Positions 1 through 6,668 of a stretch of 7,168 nt of DNA are shown here, in pieces; within the stretch, counting starts at the first letter, position 1; every line of letters starts with the position of its first letter. The notes under the pieces were generated by a model. That model saw only the letters and a program-made list of their open reading frames with translations, was not told where the DNA came from and did not search any database. Source of the stretch: an uncultured Ruminococcus sp. (GTDB lineage Bacteria; Bacillota; Clostridia; Oscillospirales; CAG-272); assembly GCA_902797125.1 (NCBI GenBank), contig CADBRS010000106.1, positions 1-7,168 of the forward strand, given 5' to 3'. The position numbers and the translations under genes are program-made.

Positions 1-1150
1 CCCGCAAGAAGGACATCGCGTCGCTCATGATCTCGCCGCGTGTTTTGTCCGGCCGGGATGTCATGCAGGCGCCGTACAGAAAGTCCAGTTTGAAAAGACT
101 AAAGCCCATCTTTTTGTAGTGATCTACGACAGAACGGATATAGTCCCTGACTTCCGGGTGGTACGGATCGAGTGCATATGCGCCGCTCCAGTTGCCGCCG
201 GTGAAAACCGGCTCTCCGTTTTTGCGCTGCAGCCAGTCCGGGTGTTCGGCGAACAGTTTGGATTTCTTTTCACATACAAAGGGAGAGAGCCAGAGGCCTG
301 CTTTGAATCCGTCTGCGACGATCTTGCGGGCGATCGGCTCCAGTCCGTTCGGAAACTTGACGGGATCGACGTCGAACCAGTCGCCGACAAATGTTTCGAA
401 CCCGTCGTCGATCTGGAAGATGTCAGGCTTTTTTTGCAGATTGTGCATGCCTTCCAGATCCCGGATGATCAGCGGTTCGCTGATATTCTGGTAATAGTTG
501 TACCAGCTCGTATATCCTGTCTTTTTGGAACGGCAGACCGGCTCGACATGAAGGGCTTCAAACCAGAGGTCAAATACCTCCTGCTCGGTGCCGTGCGCGA
601 AAAAGAGATCCAGCGCCAGGTAGCGCTCGTCCTTTTGAAGAGCCCTGTGATGGCAATCCTTTTTGAAGACGATCTTCGATTCACCGGTCATGAAAATGAT
701 CCGGGTAAACCCGGTATCTTCCGCCAGAGAGGCGAAGAGATAGTATTCATCTCCCCGCCTGACATAGGCGTACGAATAGCCTTTCCGGTAACCACCCTTC
801 AGCTCTTTTTTGCTGGTACGGGGAACAAAATGGTCATCTCCGTAGCGGGAAAAACCAAATCTGAAATCCAAGGATTTCGGGCAGAATTTCATGCTCCGGT
901 CGAATTCCTTGAGTGTCCGTTCCGGTGAATATGTCCAGCTTTGATACCCATTCAGAAAGAGCAGATCCTGTTTTTGAAAATCGAACGGGAATGCGGCCGA
1001 GATCTCAATCAGCCCTTCTTCGCCTTCCTGGTGAAGGGAAAGATCCGCATCGGCTGCGGGGGAGACGGTCAGGGTGTATCTTTGTTCCGTTTCCTGCTCT
1101 GAATATGCCAAAGGCCAAATGGCTTTCAAGACCTTTTCAGCAGGTTTCAT
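1..1150 (-). CDS. GH36 alpha-galactosidase, N-terminal 383 residues (3' end outside window)
   Basis: Hydrolyses terminal alpha-galactosides such as melibiose or raffinose-type sugars; no signal peptide is visible, so it should act in the cytoplasm on sugar brought in by the symporter encoded just upstream. The frame is open from the ATG at 1150 to the left edge. Residues about 1-200 look like the N-terminal beta-sandwich (LFLNGYQSW at 65-73), and the (alpha/beta)8 barrel starts near TGYTSWYNYY (211-220). Barrel motifs follow in order: FQIDDGFE (245-252), GDWF (256-259), GLWLSPF (285-291) and FKLDFLYG (353-360). Asp356 in KLD matches the GH36 catalytic nucleophile as in Thermotoga maritima GalA; the acid/base Asp would lie beyond the edge. 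Family members usually run 500-730 residues. The ATG overlaps the symporter stop as ATGA, with GAGG 7 bases upstream, implying translational coupling. Family assignment is firm; exact substrate is inferred. Confidence 0.93.
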   Translation of the reverse strand, partial: MKPAEKVLKAIWPLAYSEQETEQRYTLTVSPAADADLSLHQEGEEGLIEISAAFPFDFQKQDLLFLNGYQSWTYSPERTLKEFDRSMKFCPKSLDFRFGFSRYGDDHFVPRTSKKELKGGYRKGYSYAYVRRGDEYYLFASLAEDTGFTRIIFMTGESKIVFKKDCHHRALQKDERYLALDLFFAHGTEQEVFDLWFEALHVEPVCRSKKTGYTSWYNYYQNISEPLIIRDLEGMHNLQKKPDIFQIDDGFETFVGDWFDVDPVKFPNGLEPIARKIVADGFKAGLWLSPFVCEKKSKLFAEHPDWLQRKNGEPVFTGGNWSGAYALDPYHPEVRDYIRSVVDHYKKMGFSLFKLDFLYGACMTSRPDKTRGEIMSDAMSFLR

Positions 1151-2625
1151 TGCGCGTCCTCTGCGGGCGTCTCGGGAGCAGACTCGGTTTTTTCGGATTT
1201 ATAGGAGTCGATCTTCTTCATGATGTCTTTTTCATTGTAGAGGAAGAAGATCAAAGCGCCGAGCAGACATGCGCCTGTGGCGACGAAAGCCACGATGCGG
1301 TAAGGTCCCATGATCTGGTGAGCCAGTTCGGAAGTCAGGGTCTCCACGCCGGATTCGTCGGTGTTCGCTTTCACGATGGCGACTGCGGCAGCGGTGATGG
1401 ACGTATAGATGACCATGGAAAGGGCCTGGCCCATTTTCATAGCGAAAGTCCGGGCTGCAAAGAACATGCCGCTCCGGTCCTCGCCGGTCTCAAGCGTGTT
1501 CAGTTCAGATACGTCTGCGACGCAAGCCTGGGGAAGGATGCCTAAAATGGCCATCGGAACACCTGCCGTGACGGCAACGATGATGCCCCAGATCATGCCC
1601 GTACCGCTCAATGCGGTGATCAGGAAAACGACCGAATAGGCAAAGAAGCCTGCGATGATCATCCGCTTTTTCCCGAGTTTCGGAGCCAGTTTGTTGACCG
1701 CCGGGTAGAGCAGCAGTGAAACGACTGTCATGATAACGGTCAGTAAAAAGGTGTTATCCGACGGGATCAGCATCAGCCGGGTCTCAAAGTCTGCAAGACC
1801 AGTCTGGAACAGAGTGACGGCGAAGAAATAGATCACGTCCGCATACACGAAGCGGCGGAACTGCGGGTTCTTGTAGGATTTGATCAAAGAACTGAAAATC
1901 GGAGATTTGACGGGATTTGCATCGATGTAATCTCTCTCTTTGATGACAAACGCAGGGATCATCATGGCGATTCCAGCGACTGCGCACATGATGCCGATCG
2001 CGATCCGGATCGCGTTTTCCTGACTTCCAGCGACACCCTCAAGCATGCCGGCCAGAGAGGGGATCAGGGTGGCCAGTGAAAAACCTGCGATGTAGGTGAA
2101 AGAGATATAGGTCGATACGTTGATACGGTGCTTTTGCGTGTCGCCGAGTTCTGCGATCAATGCATTGTAAGGGGTGCAATAAATCGTCATGAACAGATAG
2201 AACAGCATCAGCAACACGAAAATGATGACGTTGTTGGCGCTGACGGACGCTGTTTGAGGGAGCACGAAAACTCCGACCGTCACGGCCGCGAAAGGAATCG
2301 CGATCCAGCGCATGAAAGGAATGCGCCGTCCGCCCTTGAATTTGGCTCTGTCCGAAAGGCCTGCGATCAGTGGGTCTGTGACTGCATCGAAAATACGTCC
2401 GACCGCCGTGATCAGTCCGAACAGCGTGATAGACGCGAACAGCGGGCTTTGGGTGATCAGGCTGCCAAAGATCCCGTTCGTGCTTCCGGCCGTATGGACG
2501 CCGGTATACAGATGGACCAACCAGGTGGAAATGATGCCCGACAAAAGGGACCAGCCGAATTGTCCTACGGCAAAGATCCACAAGAGTTTGTTCGTGATGG
2601 GCTTCTTGCTAGTACTTGTTGACAT
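1147..2625 (-). CDS. GPH-family sugar:cation symporter (MelB-like, MFS_2)
   Basis: A 492-residue polytopic inner-membrane transporter with about 12 hydrophobic segments, typical of the glycoside-pentoside-hexuronide:cation symporter family (usually 450-500 residues). Near TM2 the family signature FDAVTDPLIAGLSDR (79-93) keeps two aspartates four residues apart (Asp80, Asp84), equivalent to the cation-site Asp55 and Asp59 of E. coli/Salmonella MelB. The GGRRIPF loop (98-104) follows. TM4 has CTPYNAL (150-156), with Cys where MelB has the third cation aspartate (Asp124), so the coupling ion may differ. The C-terminal half has the family ADVSELNTLETGEDRSG element (370-386). The tail after residue 467 is charged and cytoplasmic. 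The ATG at 2625 has GGAGG 5 bases upstream. Its position directly before, and overlapping with, the GH36 gene argues for alpha-galactoside import; specificity is inferred from context only. Confidence 0.92.
   Translation of the reverse strand: MSTSTSKKPITNKLLWIFAVGQFGWSLLSGIISTWLVHLYTGVHTAGSTNGIFGSLITQSPLFASITLFGLITAVGRIFDAVTDPLIAGLSDRAKFKGGRRIPFMRWIAIPFAAVTVGVFVLPQTASVSANNVIIFVLLMLFYLFMTIYCTPYNALIAELGDTQKHRINVSTYISFTYIAGFSLATLIPSLAGMLEGVAGSQENAIRIAIGIMCAVAGIAMMIPAFVIKERDYIDANPVKSPIFSSLIKSYKNPQFRRFVYADVIYFFAVTLFQTGLADFETRLMLIPSDNTFLLTVIMTVVSLLLYPAVNKLAPKLGKKRMIIAGFFAYSVVFLITALSGTGMIWGIIVAVTAGVPMAILGILPQACVADVSELNTLETGEDRSGMFFAARTFAMKMGQALSMVIYTSITAAAVAIVKANTDESGVETLTSELAHQIMGPYRIVAFVATGACLLGALIFFLYNEKDIMKKIDSYKSEKTESAPETPAEDAQ
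1158..1161 (-). promoter_or_regulatory. Ribosome binding site of the alpha-galactosidase gene inside the symporter gene
   Basis: GAGG on the minus strand lies within the last codons of the symporter gene, 7 bases before the ATG at 1150. This ATG overlaps the symporter stop codon as ATGA. The pair fixes the start of the galactosidase and indicates stop-start coupled translation. Confidence 0.7.
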
Positions 2626-2630
2626 GACTG

Positions 2631-2635
2631 CCTCC
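2631..2635 (-). promoter_or_regulatory. Ribosome binding site of the symporter gene
   Basis: GGAGG on the minus strand, 5 bases before the ATG at 2625. It supports this start over internal methionines. Confidence 0.75.
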
Positions 2636-2662
2636 GATTCTAAAAATGTTCAGTATTTGTGT

Positions 2663-4135
2663 TCAATTAAAGTTATTCTTCAGTTTGACGGCTTCCTCGA
2701 CGACTTTGTATGCGCCGTCATAGATGCCGAATTCCCGGTTGGCGCGGATATTGTCGCACATGCCCTTGAGGAATGCTCCGTCTTCGCAAAACAGGTCGAC
2801 CATCTGAAGCGTGTGCGGGATATCGCGGCACTCGAGCGTGCCGTCGCCTATTTCAGCCGAATGGACAGCGCCCCACTGTTCATGACCTCCGATCCTTCGG
2901 ATGAACAGTTTCGGAACGGGGTAGAAGGAGAGTTCACTGGGCTTGGTGACGAGAACGTCTGTACATCTCATGAGCAGATTGGTGGCATAAACCGCCTGGA
3001 AAATATCCTGATGATAAAATGCATGGATGCCGCGGACGTCTTCGGTCAACGCCTTTTCTGCAAAGCTGCAGGTGTCCGTCCAGTTGTCGAAATGGGTCTC
3101 TGAAAGATCATTTAATTCGGGAATAGATCCGGTCAGTTCGTCCCAGACGTTTTTGTAGTCTCCCACGTTGACAAAAAGAACGGCACGTCCGGATTTGATC
3201 CGGGGCAGCAGATGGGAGATGATCGAAGCAAAGATCTCTCTTTGCGCGCCGGCTCCCCCGATCGTGAGCAGGAACCGGATCGGCCCTTTGCTCTTGGCTC
3301 TCTCGACGCGGGCGTCACAGTCCGGACCGATGTTGGAAACGAGTTCGTGGTCCACGTAGTGTCCGGTATAGATGAGGCTTTCGTCCGGCATGGGATTCAG
3401 AACATCTTCTTTCTGCATCCCGTTCAGGATCTTGTATCCCTGATACGCATAATGCGTCTGGACGGTGTGCAGACTGCCTTCGGCCAGATGCAAGGCCATA
3501 GGCCAGTTGTCCGGGATCGCGTTGACGACATATTTCATGCCGGCGTGGATCGCGGCCTGAGCCGGCCAGACGTGCGTCCCGATCAGGGGGATGTCCTTAG
3601 GTACGTTTTTGAAAACCGGGGCCATCAGTTCGGCGTTTTTCTGGTCTTTCGCATTGTACGAAAGCTGTCTGAATCCCTCGTAATTCAGGGGCTCCCAGAA
3701 CCACTGATTGAAGAGTTTGCTTTTCTGCGAGATCCGGGAAGCCTTGGAATAGAGATCGTTCTGGTGACCGATCACCTTCGTGCAGGTGGTTTGCGGATAT
3801 GAATTCAGATCCATCCAGTAGGGAACGAATCCCTTGGCATGCGCGGCCGAGGCCATGGCGATCGAAATCCTGTAATGGCCGAAGCCCATGCGGATGTTGC
3901 CGATGATCAGCGCCTGATCCGTTTTTTCAGGGAGTGCGGGGCCTTCTTCGCCTATCCGGATCTCCTGCAGGTTCAAAAACTGGCCCAGGCAGGGGTTTTC
4001 ACGTGTGGAAACCGGATAACTGGATGCAGAATCGTCTCCGAACCGTTTGGCGTACTTGTTTTTAGAGGTTTCGGCGCTCCTGACGTCTTTCGAACGGATC
4101 GGATTGCCGAAAATCATATTGTCCTGCTGGTTCAT
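2663..4135 (-). CDS. GT-B-fold glycosyltransferase-like protein (MurG/MGDG-synthase-like), function unknown
   Basis: A 490-residue soluble protein that I cannot assign to a characterised enzyme. After a polar N-terminal stretch of about 70 residues, probably flexible, ALIIGNIRMGFGHYRIS (75-91) resembles the first strand and glycine loop of MurG and diacylglycerol galactosyltransferases, where the acceptor half starts. A second Rossmann-like half begins at RFLLTIGGAGAQRE (287-300), comparable with the glycine-rich GG/GA/Q loop of GT28 enzymes. DVLVTKPSELSFYPVPKLF (393-411) resembles the nucleotide-sugar region, where a KP/GG...E...P pattern is usual. No membrane segment is obvious, so it would be cytosolic or membrane-peripheral. 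GGAGG sits 5 bases before the ATG. It lies 28 bp after the repressor gene and 37 bp before the symporter gene, hence is probably cotranscribed. It could glycosylate a lipid or another small acceptor, or be a non-transferase relative such as a UDP-GlcNAc epimerase-like protein. The fold is likely; donor and acceptor are unknown. Confidence 0.75.
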   Translation of the reverse strand: MNQQDNMIFGNPIRSKDVRSAETSKNKYAKRFGDDSASSYPVSTRENPCLGQFLNLQEIRIGEEGPALPEKTDQALIIGNIRMGFGHYRISIAMASAAHAKGFVPYWMDLNSYPQTTCTKVIGHQNDLYSKASRISQKSKLFNQWFWEPLNYEGFRQLSYNAKDQKNAELMAPVFKNVPKDIPLIGTHVWPAQAAIHAGMKYVVNAIPDNWPMALHLAEGSLHTVQTHYAYQGYKILNGMQKEDVLNPMPDESLIYTGHYVDHELVSNIGPDCDARVERAKSKGPIRFLLTIGGAGAQREIFASIISHLLPRIKSGRAVLFVNVGDYKNVWDELTGSIPELNDLSETHFDNWTDTCSFAEKALTEDVRGIHAFYHQDIFQAVYATNLLMRCTDVLVTKPSELSFYPVPKLFIRRIGGHEQWGAVHSAEIGDGTLECRDIPHTLQMVDLFCEDGAFLKGMCDNIRANREFGIYDGAYKVVEEAVKLKNNFN

Positions 4136-4140
4136 TTTTT

Positions 4141-4145
4141 CCTCC
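4141..4145 (-). promoter_or_regulatory. Ribosome binding site of the glycosyltransferase-like gene
   Basis: GGAGG on the minus strand, separated from the ATG at 4135 by five A residues. It decides the start, and so makes the polar N-terminal stretch of about 70 residues part of the protein. Confidence 0.75.
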
Positions 4146-4163
4146 GAGTGAATGAATGAGAGC

Positions 4164-4757
4164 TCATTGAGCCGTCTGTTTGTCTATGCCTTTCATCAGC
4201 AGTTCTACCACTTCATGAAGGGCCTGATCATATGTGATTCCGTTTTGGCCCAGAAAATCGTTCTGGAAGAACTGTTCCAGGGTCGATTCCAGCATGAGTT
4301 TGAAGATCTCGATCCGGAAGGGCCTGAACAAACCGATCCGGATGCCTTCTTCCATGATCTCAAAAGTTTGTTCCCATCCTGTCTGCAGCCTGACGGCCAC
4401 ATGGGCATATACGTCCGGGTAGCGTTCTTTCAGCACATGCAGTTTGGACAGATCGACGTTTTCAAGTTTTTCTCCCATCACGTTCAGGGACAGAACCAGC
4501 TTTTCATCAGGGCTCAGGTCCTTTCGTTCAAAGATCCTCGTTTTTCCTTGCTGGATATCGTCGAAGATATAGTCAACCATCGCGTGGAAGAGATCTTCCT
4601 TTTTCGGAAAAGCCTGATAGATCGTTTTTTTGCTGATCCGGGCAGACATGGCGATTTCATCCATGGTCAGTTTGAATCCTTTTGTACTGAACAGCGGTAT
4701 CGTTGCGTTCAGGATCTGTGTTCGGACAATTTCCGGGTTTTGGGCGGGCTTAGACAT
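4164..4757 (-). CDS. TetR/AcrR-family transcriptional repressor
   Basis: A 197-residue one-component regulator of standard TetR length. The N-terminal DNA-binding domain covers about residues 10-58: ILNATIPLFSTKGFKLT (15-31), then the helix-turn-helix MDEIAMSARISKKTIYQAF (32-50), and PKKEDLFHAMVDYIF (51-65) opening the ligand domain. The remainder (about 66-197) is the variable helical ligand and dimerisation domain, which gives no clue to the effector. It is the first gene of the leftward operon and faces the flavoprotein operon. A good promoter and a perfect inverted repeat lie directly upstream, so autoregulation and control of the downstream genes are likely. An AGGA-type ribosome site (4769-4772) is 11-12 bases before the ATG, somewhat far. 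TetR regulators beside lipid or isoprenoid enzymes often sense acyl or hydrophobic ligands, but that is inference here. Confidence 0.93.
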   Translation of the reverse strand: MSKPAQNPEIVRTQILNATIPLFSTKGFKLTMDEIAMSARISKKTIYQAFPKKEDLFHAMVDYIFDDIQQGKTRIFERKDLSPDEKLVLSLNVMGEKLENVDLSKLHVLKERYPDVYAHVAVRLQTGWEQTFEIMEEGIRIGLFRPFRIEIFKLMLESTLEQFFQNDFLGQNGITYDQALHEVVELLMKGIDKQTAQ

Positions 4758-4789
4758 ATATAGATCGTTCCTTTTTCAGTTTCAAGTAC

Positions 4790-4818
4790 AGTATATCAGT
4801 AACGGAAAGGCTTTTCAA
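4790..4818 (-). promoter_or_regulatory. Sigma-70/SigA-type promoter of the repressor-glycosyltransferase-symporter-galactosidase operon
   Basis: Read on the minus strand, TTGAAA (4818-4813) is followed by a 17-bp spacer and TATACT (4795-4790). Both hexamers match the consensus at 5 of 6 positions. Transcription would start near 4783, leaving a leader of about 26 nt before the ATG at 4757. No other promoter in usable form was seen in the gaps between the four leftward genes, so it probably drives all of them. Confidence 0.75.
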
Positions 4819-4844
4819 GAAACTATTTCACCAAAAATAGTTTC
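4819..4844. promoter_or_regulatory. Perfect inverted repeat, probable TetR operator
   Basis: GAAACTATTT-N6-AAATAGTTTC has arms that are perfect reverse complements of 10 bp, giving a 26-bp dyad, a usual size for a TetR-family site. It directly abuts the -35 hexamer of the repressor promoter (4813-4818), so a bound dimer would block RNA polymerase. No T-run follows on either strand, which argues against a terminator. Binding by the adjacent repressor is inferred from position and symmetry. Confidence 0.72.
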
Positions 4845-4983
4845 CTTAAATTGGTCAAAATGAACAAGGCAGGGAATAGGGGGGCCGTTGATGGCAGGTG
4901 CAACGTGGTTCGCAAGGGCGCCGTCAGTCCGGTCAGTTCATGGAATTCCCCGATGACAAAAGGGACTTGCACGGCTGTTTTCC

Positions 4984-5012
4984 TTGACAAGTGCGACCTC
5001 CAACTATATAAT
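4984..5012 (+). promoter_or_regulatory. Consensus sigma-70/SigA-type promoter of the flavoprotein operon
   Basis: TTGACA (4984-4989), a 17-bp spacer and TATAAT (5007-5012) match the consensus at every position. The start of transcription would be near 5019, giving a 5' leader of about 104 nt. So strong a core promoter suggests that expression is held down by a repressor, or that the enzymes are made at high level. Confidence 0.8.
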
Positions 5013-5025
5013 GAAATATAGAAAA
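5000..5025. promoter_or_regulatory. Degenerate second copy of the candidate TetR operator over the rightward -10 box
   Basis: The stretch keeps the 10-6-10 layout of the repeat at 4819-4844. The left half CCAACTATAT matches 7 of 10 bases of GAAACTATTT, and the right half ATATAGAAAA matches 5 of 10 of AAATAGTTTC. Its inner arms CTATAT (5004-5009) and ATATAG (5016-5021) are perfect reverse complements around a 6-bp spacer. It covers the TATAAT box, so binding would repress the flavoprotein operon. The AT-rich -10 region makes chance similarity possible. Confidence 0.4.
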
Positions 5026-5040
5026 AACTCTATTTATTCA

Positions 5041-5058
5041 CGGGTGTTGGAACACTCG
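5041..5058 (+). other. Small hairpin in the 5' leader of the flavoprotein operon
   Basis: CGGGTGTT and AACACTCG flank GG and can pair, with one G-U pair, into a stem of about 7 bp closed by a 4-nt loop. It lies near nucleotide 22-40 of the predicted transcript. There is no following T-run, so it is not a terminator; it could protect the 5' end of the mRNA or be a short palindromic protein site (GTGTTGGAACAC). Confidence 0.35.
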
Positions 5059-5111
5059 CGAACAATGCTGGCGGAATGGAGAATGCGGGAAGATACGGCT
5101 TTGGTATCCCC

Positions 5112-5115
5112 GAGG
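5112..5115 (+). promoter_or_regulatory. Ribosome binding site of the FAD oxidoreductase gene
   Basis: GAGG lies 7 bases before the ATG at 5123 and selects it as the start. Confidence 0.65.
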
Positions 5116-5122
5116 TATTTCG

Positions 5123-6655
5123 ATGAGAGAACGGACAGAAGACAATTCATACGATCTGATCGTGATCGGAGCCGGGAATGCCGGTCTGACGGCCGCACTG
5201 ACCGCTTTAGACAGAGGACTGTCCGTTTTGGTTTTAGAAAAGAATCTGTATCCGGGCGGGTGTGCCGTTTCCTTCAAACGGGGCCGGTTTGAGTTCGAGG
5301 CCAGTCTCCACGAGTTGGCATTCGTGGGTACTGAAGACAATCCCGGACCGTTGAACGAACTATTTGACCGGTATGGGATCAAAGAGTCCTTTGTCAGTCT
5401 GCCCGAAGCGTTCCGCGCCATCACACTGGACGAAAACGGATATGACGTCGTGATCCGGTCCGGCTTACAGGGCTTTTACGATTCGATCCTTGAAGCGGTG
5501 CCGGATGCCGGACCGAGCCTTTCCAAAGTATATGACCTGATCCGTTCGATCACAGACGCCGTTGCCTATTTTTCGAAAGGGAAGCAAAACAAATTGTGGA
5601 CCCTTTTGAGACACCGGGATTTTATCAAGGCGTCCACGTATTCGGTCCTCGACGTGCTGAACAGTTTCGAAATGCCGGAAAAAGCCCGGTCCATCTTCTG
5701 CACCTACTGGCCCTATCTGGGTTCGTCGCCCGATTCATTGGATATGATGATCTACCTGGCCATGTTCGAAGGATACATGCGGAGTGCCCCTGCGATTCCC
5801 AAACGTCGGTCGTATGCTCTGTCCTGTGCACTGGAGGATGCCATCCTTAAAAAAGGAGGCCATATCCGCTATCATACCGAGGCAGACCGGTTGCTGTTCG
5901 ACGATGGGAAGGTGTCCGGCGTGGGTGCCGGGGACCTGACTTTCCACGCGTCTGCGGTCGTTTCCAACGCGTTCCCTGAACGTATTTACGCGGGCATGAT
6001 GCCGAAGGAGCAAATCCCTTTGAAAGATCTGAAACTTTCCGCGGCCCGGCGCTTCGGCCCCAAATTCTATACCGTCTATCTGGGATTGAACAGATCCGTG
6101 GAGGATCTGGGAATCCGGGATTATACGGTCTTCATCAATCAGAGCAGCGACCCGGTCCGGCAGTACCTTGACATGGCATCTTTCGAAACGACGCCTTTGA
6201 TCATCAATTTTTTGAGCAACGCTGTTCCGGACGCTTCTCCCGAAGGCACGTCGCTGGTCTACATCACAGCCCTGCGTGAAGCAGAAGCAGAGGACGGTTT
6301 GGGGGCAGAGAACTACTTTAACGCCAAAAGCGATTTTGCAAAGATCCTGATCGAGCGGGCTGAGAGGGCTCTGCATATCGACATACGGGATCATATCGAA
6401 GAGATCGAGATCTGCACGCCTGCAACGTTTGCCCGATATCTGGGGACTCCGTTCGGGACCCCTTACGGCTATCTGATGGGCGGTTGGGACGTGTCCATGT
6501 TCCGCACCATGCACAGCGGAGAAGATCATCAGATCCCGGGCTTGACATTCGCCGGGGCGCACGGGAATAACGGAGACGGTTATTCCAGTACATATTTGTC
6601 CGGCGTCAAACAGACCGAGCGGATCATCCGTGATCTGGAACTCGGGAAAGAGTGA
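5123..6655 (+). CDS. Phytoene desaturase/carotenoid isomerase-like FAD-dependent oxidoreductase
   Basis: A 510-residue flavoprotein of the CrtI/CrtISO/retinol-saturase superfamily. The dinucleotide-binding fold starts at YDLIVIGAGNAGLTAAL (10-26), with GAGNAG at 16-21, the ribose-binding acidic residue at Glu39 (VLVLEK) and the NLYPGGCAVSF motif (41-51), followed by GRFEFEASLHEL (54-65) as in CrtI-like enzymes. The C-terminal FAD motif is GLTFAGAHGNNGDGYSSTYL (473-492), leading into GVKQTERII. Known members desaturate, saturate or isomerise polyene or isoprenoid lipids at the membrane surface. No phytoene or squalene synthase is visible, so the substrate here is unknown. GAGG (5112-5115) lies 7 bases before the chosen ATG, and the nucleotide-binding strand begins about ten residues in, which supports this start. 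It is the first gene of the rightward unit and is followed after 13 bp by a ferredoxin-reductase-like gene. Superfamily is firm; reaction is not. Confidence 0.88.
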   Translation: MRERTEDNSYDLIVIGAGNAGLTAALTALDRGLSVLVLEKNLYPGGCAVSFKRGRFEFEASLHELAFVGTEDNPGPLNELFDRYGIKESFVSLPEAFRAITLDENGYDVVIRSGLQGFYDSILEAVPDAGPSLSKVYDLIRSITDAVAYFSKGKQNKLWTLLRHRDFIKASTYSVLDVLNSFEMPEKARSIFCTYWPYLGSSPDSLDMMIYLAMFEGYMRSAPAIPKRRSYALSCALEDAILKKGGHIRYHTEADRLLFDDGKVSGVGAGDLTFHASAVVSNAFPERIYAGMMPKEQIPLKDLKLSAARRFGPKFYTVYLGLNRSVEDLGIRDYTVFINQSSDPVRQYLDMASFETTPLIINFLSNAVPDASPEGTSLVYITALREAEAEDGLGAENYFNAKSDFAKILIERAERALHIDIRDHIEEIEICTPATFARYLGTPFGTPYGYLMGGWDVSMFRTMHSGEDHQIPGLTFAGAHGNNGDGYSSTYLSGVKQTERIIRDLELGKE

Positions 6656-6668
6656 GGCGGCAGTCGGA

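Larger units (their letters stand above)
4758..5122. other. Divergent intergenic control region
   Basis: This is the only stretch above 300 bp without a gene. It lies between the start codons of the repressor gene and the FAD oxidoreductase gene. From left to right it holds the repressor's ribosome site and promoter, a perfect inverted repeat, about 110 bp with no clear element (4871-4980) apart from a short direct repeat GTCAGT-N3-GTCAGT at 4923-4937, a consensus rightward promoter, a degenerate second inverted repeat, and a leader of roughly 100 nt with one small hairpin. No convincing gene or small RNA was found in it. Confidence 0.8.

Noticed and set aside
119..1545. Plus-strand open frames at 119-928 and 913-1545
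   Set aside because: They lie antisense to the GH36 and symporter genes, whose motifs are unmistakable, and their own translations show no domain.
2636..2670. Promoter-like TTGAAC-N18-TAGAAT on the minus strand before the symporter gene
   Set aside because: The -35 match is weak and the start of transcription would fall within the ribosome site, so an efficiently translated mRNA is unlikely.
2128..3103. Plus-strand open frames at 2128-2622 and 2312-3103
   Set aside because: Antisense to the symporter and glycosyltransferase-like genes, with low-complexity, motif-free translations.
4155..4168. Short inverted repeat AATGAG-N2-CTCATT overlapping the repressor stop codon, considered as a terminator
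   Set aside because: The stem is only 6 bp with a 2-nt loop, and no T-run follows on the minus strand before the next gene's GGAGG.
4152..4763. Plus-strand open frame of 203 codons antisense to the TetR gene
   Set aside because: The minus strand encodes a clear TetR helix-turn-helix with a promoter and ribosome site; the plus frame has neither motifs nor signals.
4891..4956. 21-codon frame after a G-run in the divergent region, considered as a leader peptide
   Set aside because: It lies upstream of the rightward promoter and would need another promoter; the G-run is a poor ribosome site and nothing else supports it.
4984..5292. Frame running from the rightward promoter into the FAD oxidoreductase gene in another phase
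   Set aside because: It would begin at the promoter itself or near the predicted transcript start without a ribosome site, and its translation is rich in Arg/Asp/Ser, typical of an out-of-frame reading.
5123..6655. Carotenoid biosynthesis cluster (crtI/crtN with a carotenoid glycosyltransferase)
   Set aside because: No synthase gene is visible, the glycosyltransferase-like gene is in the opposite operon and resembles GT28-type enzymes only loosely, and CrtI-like proteins are common outside carotenoid pathways.
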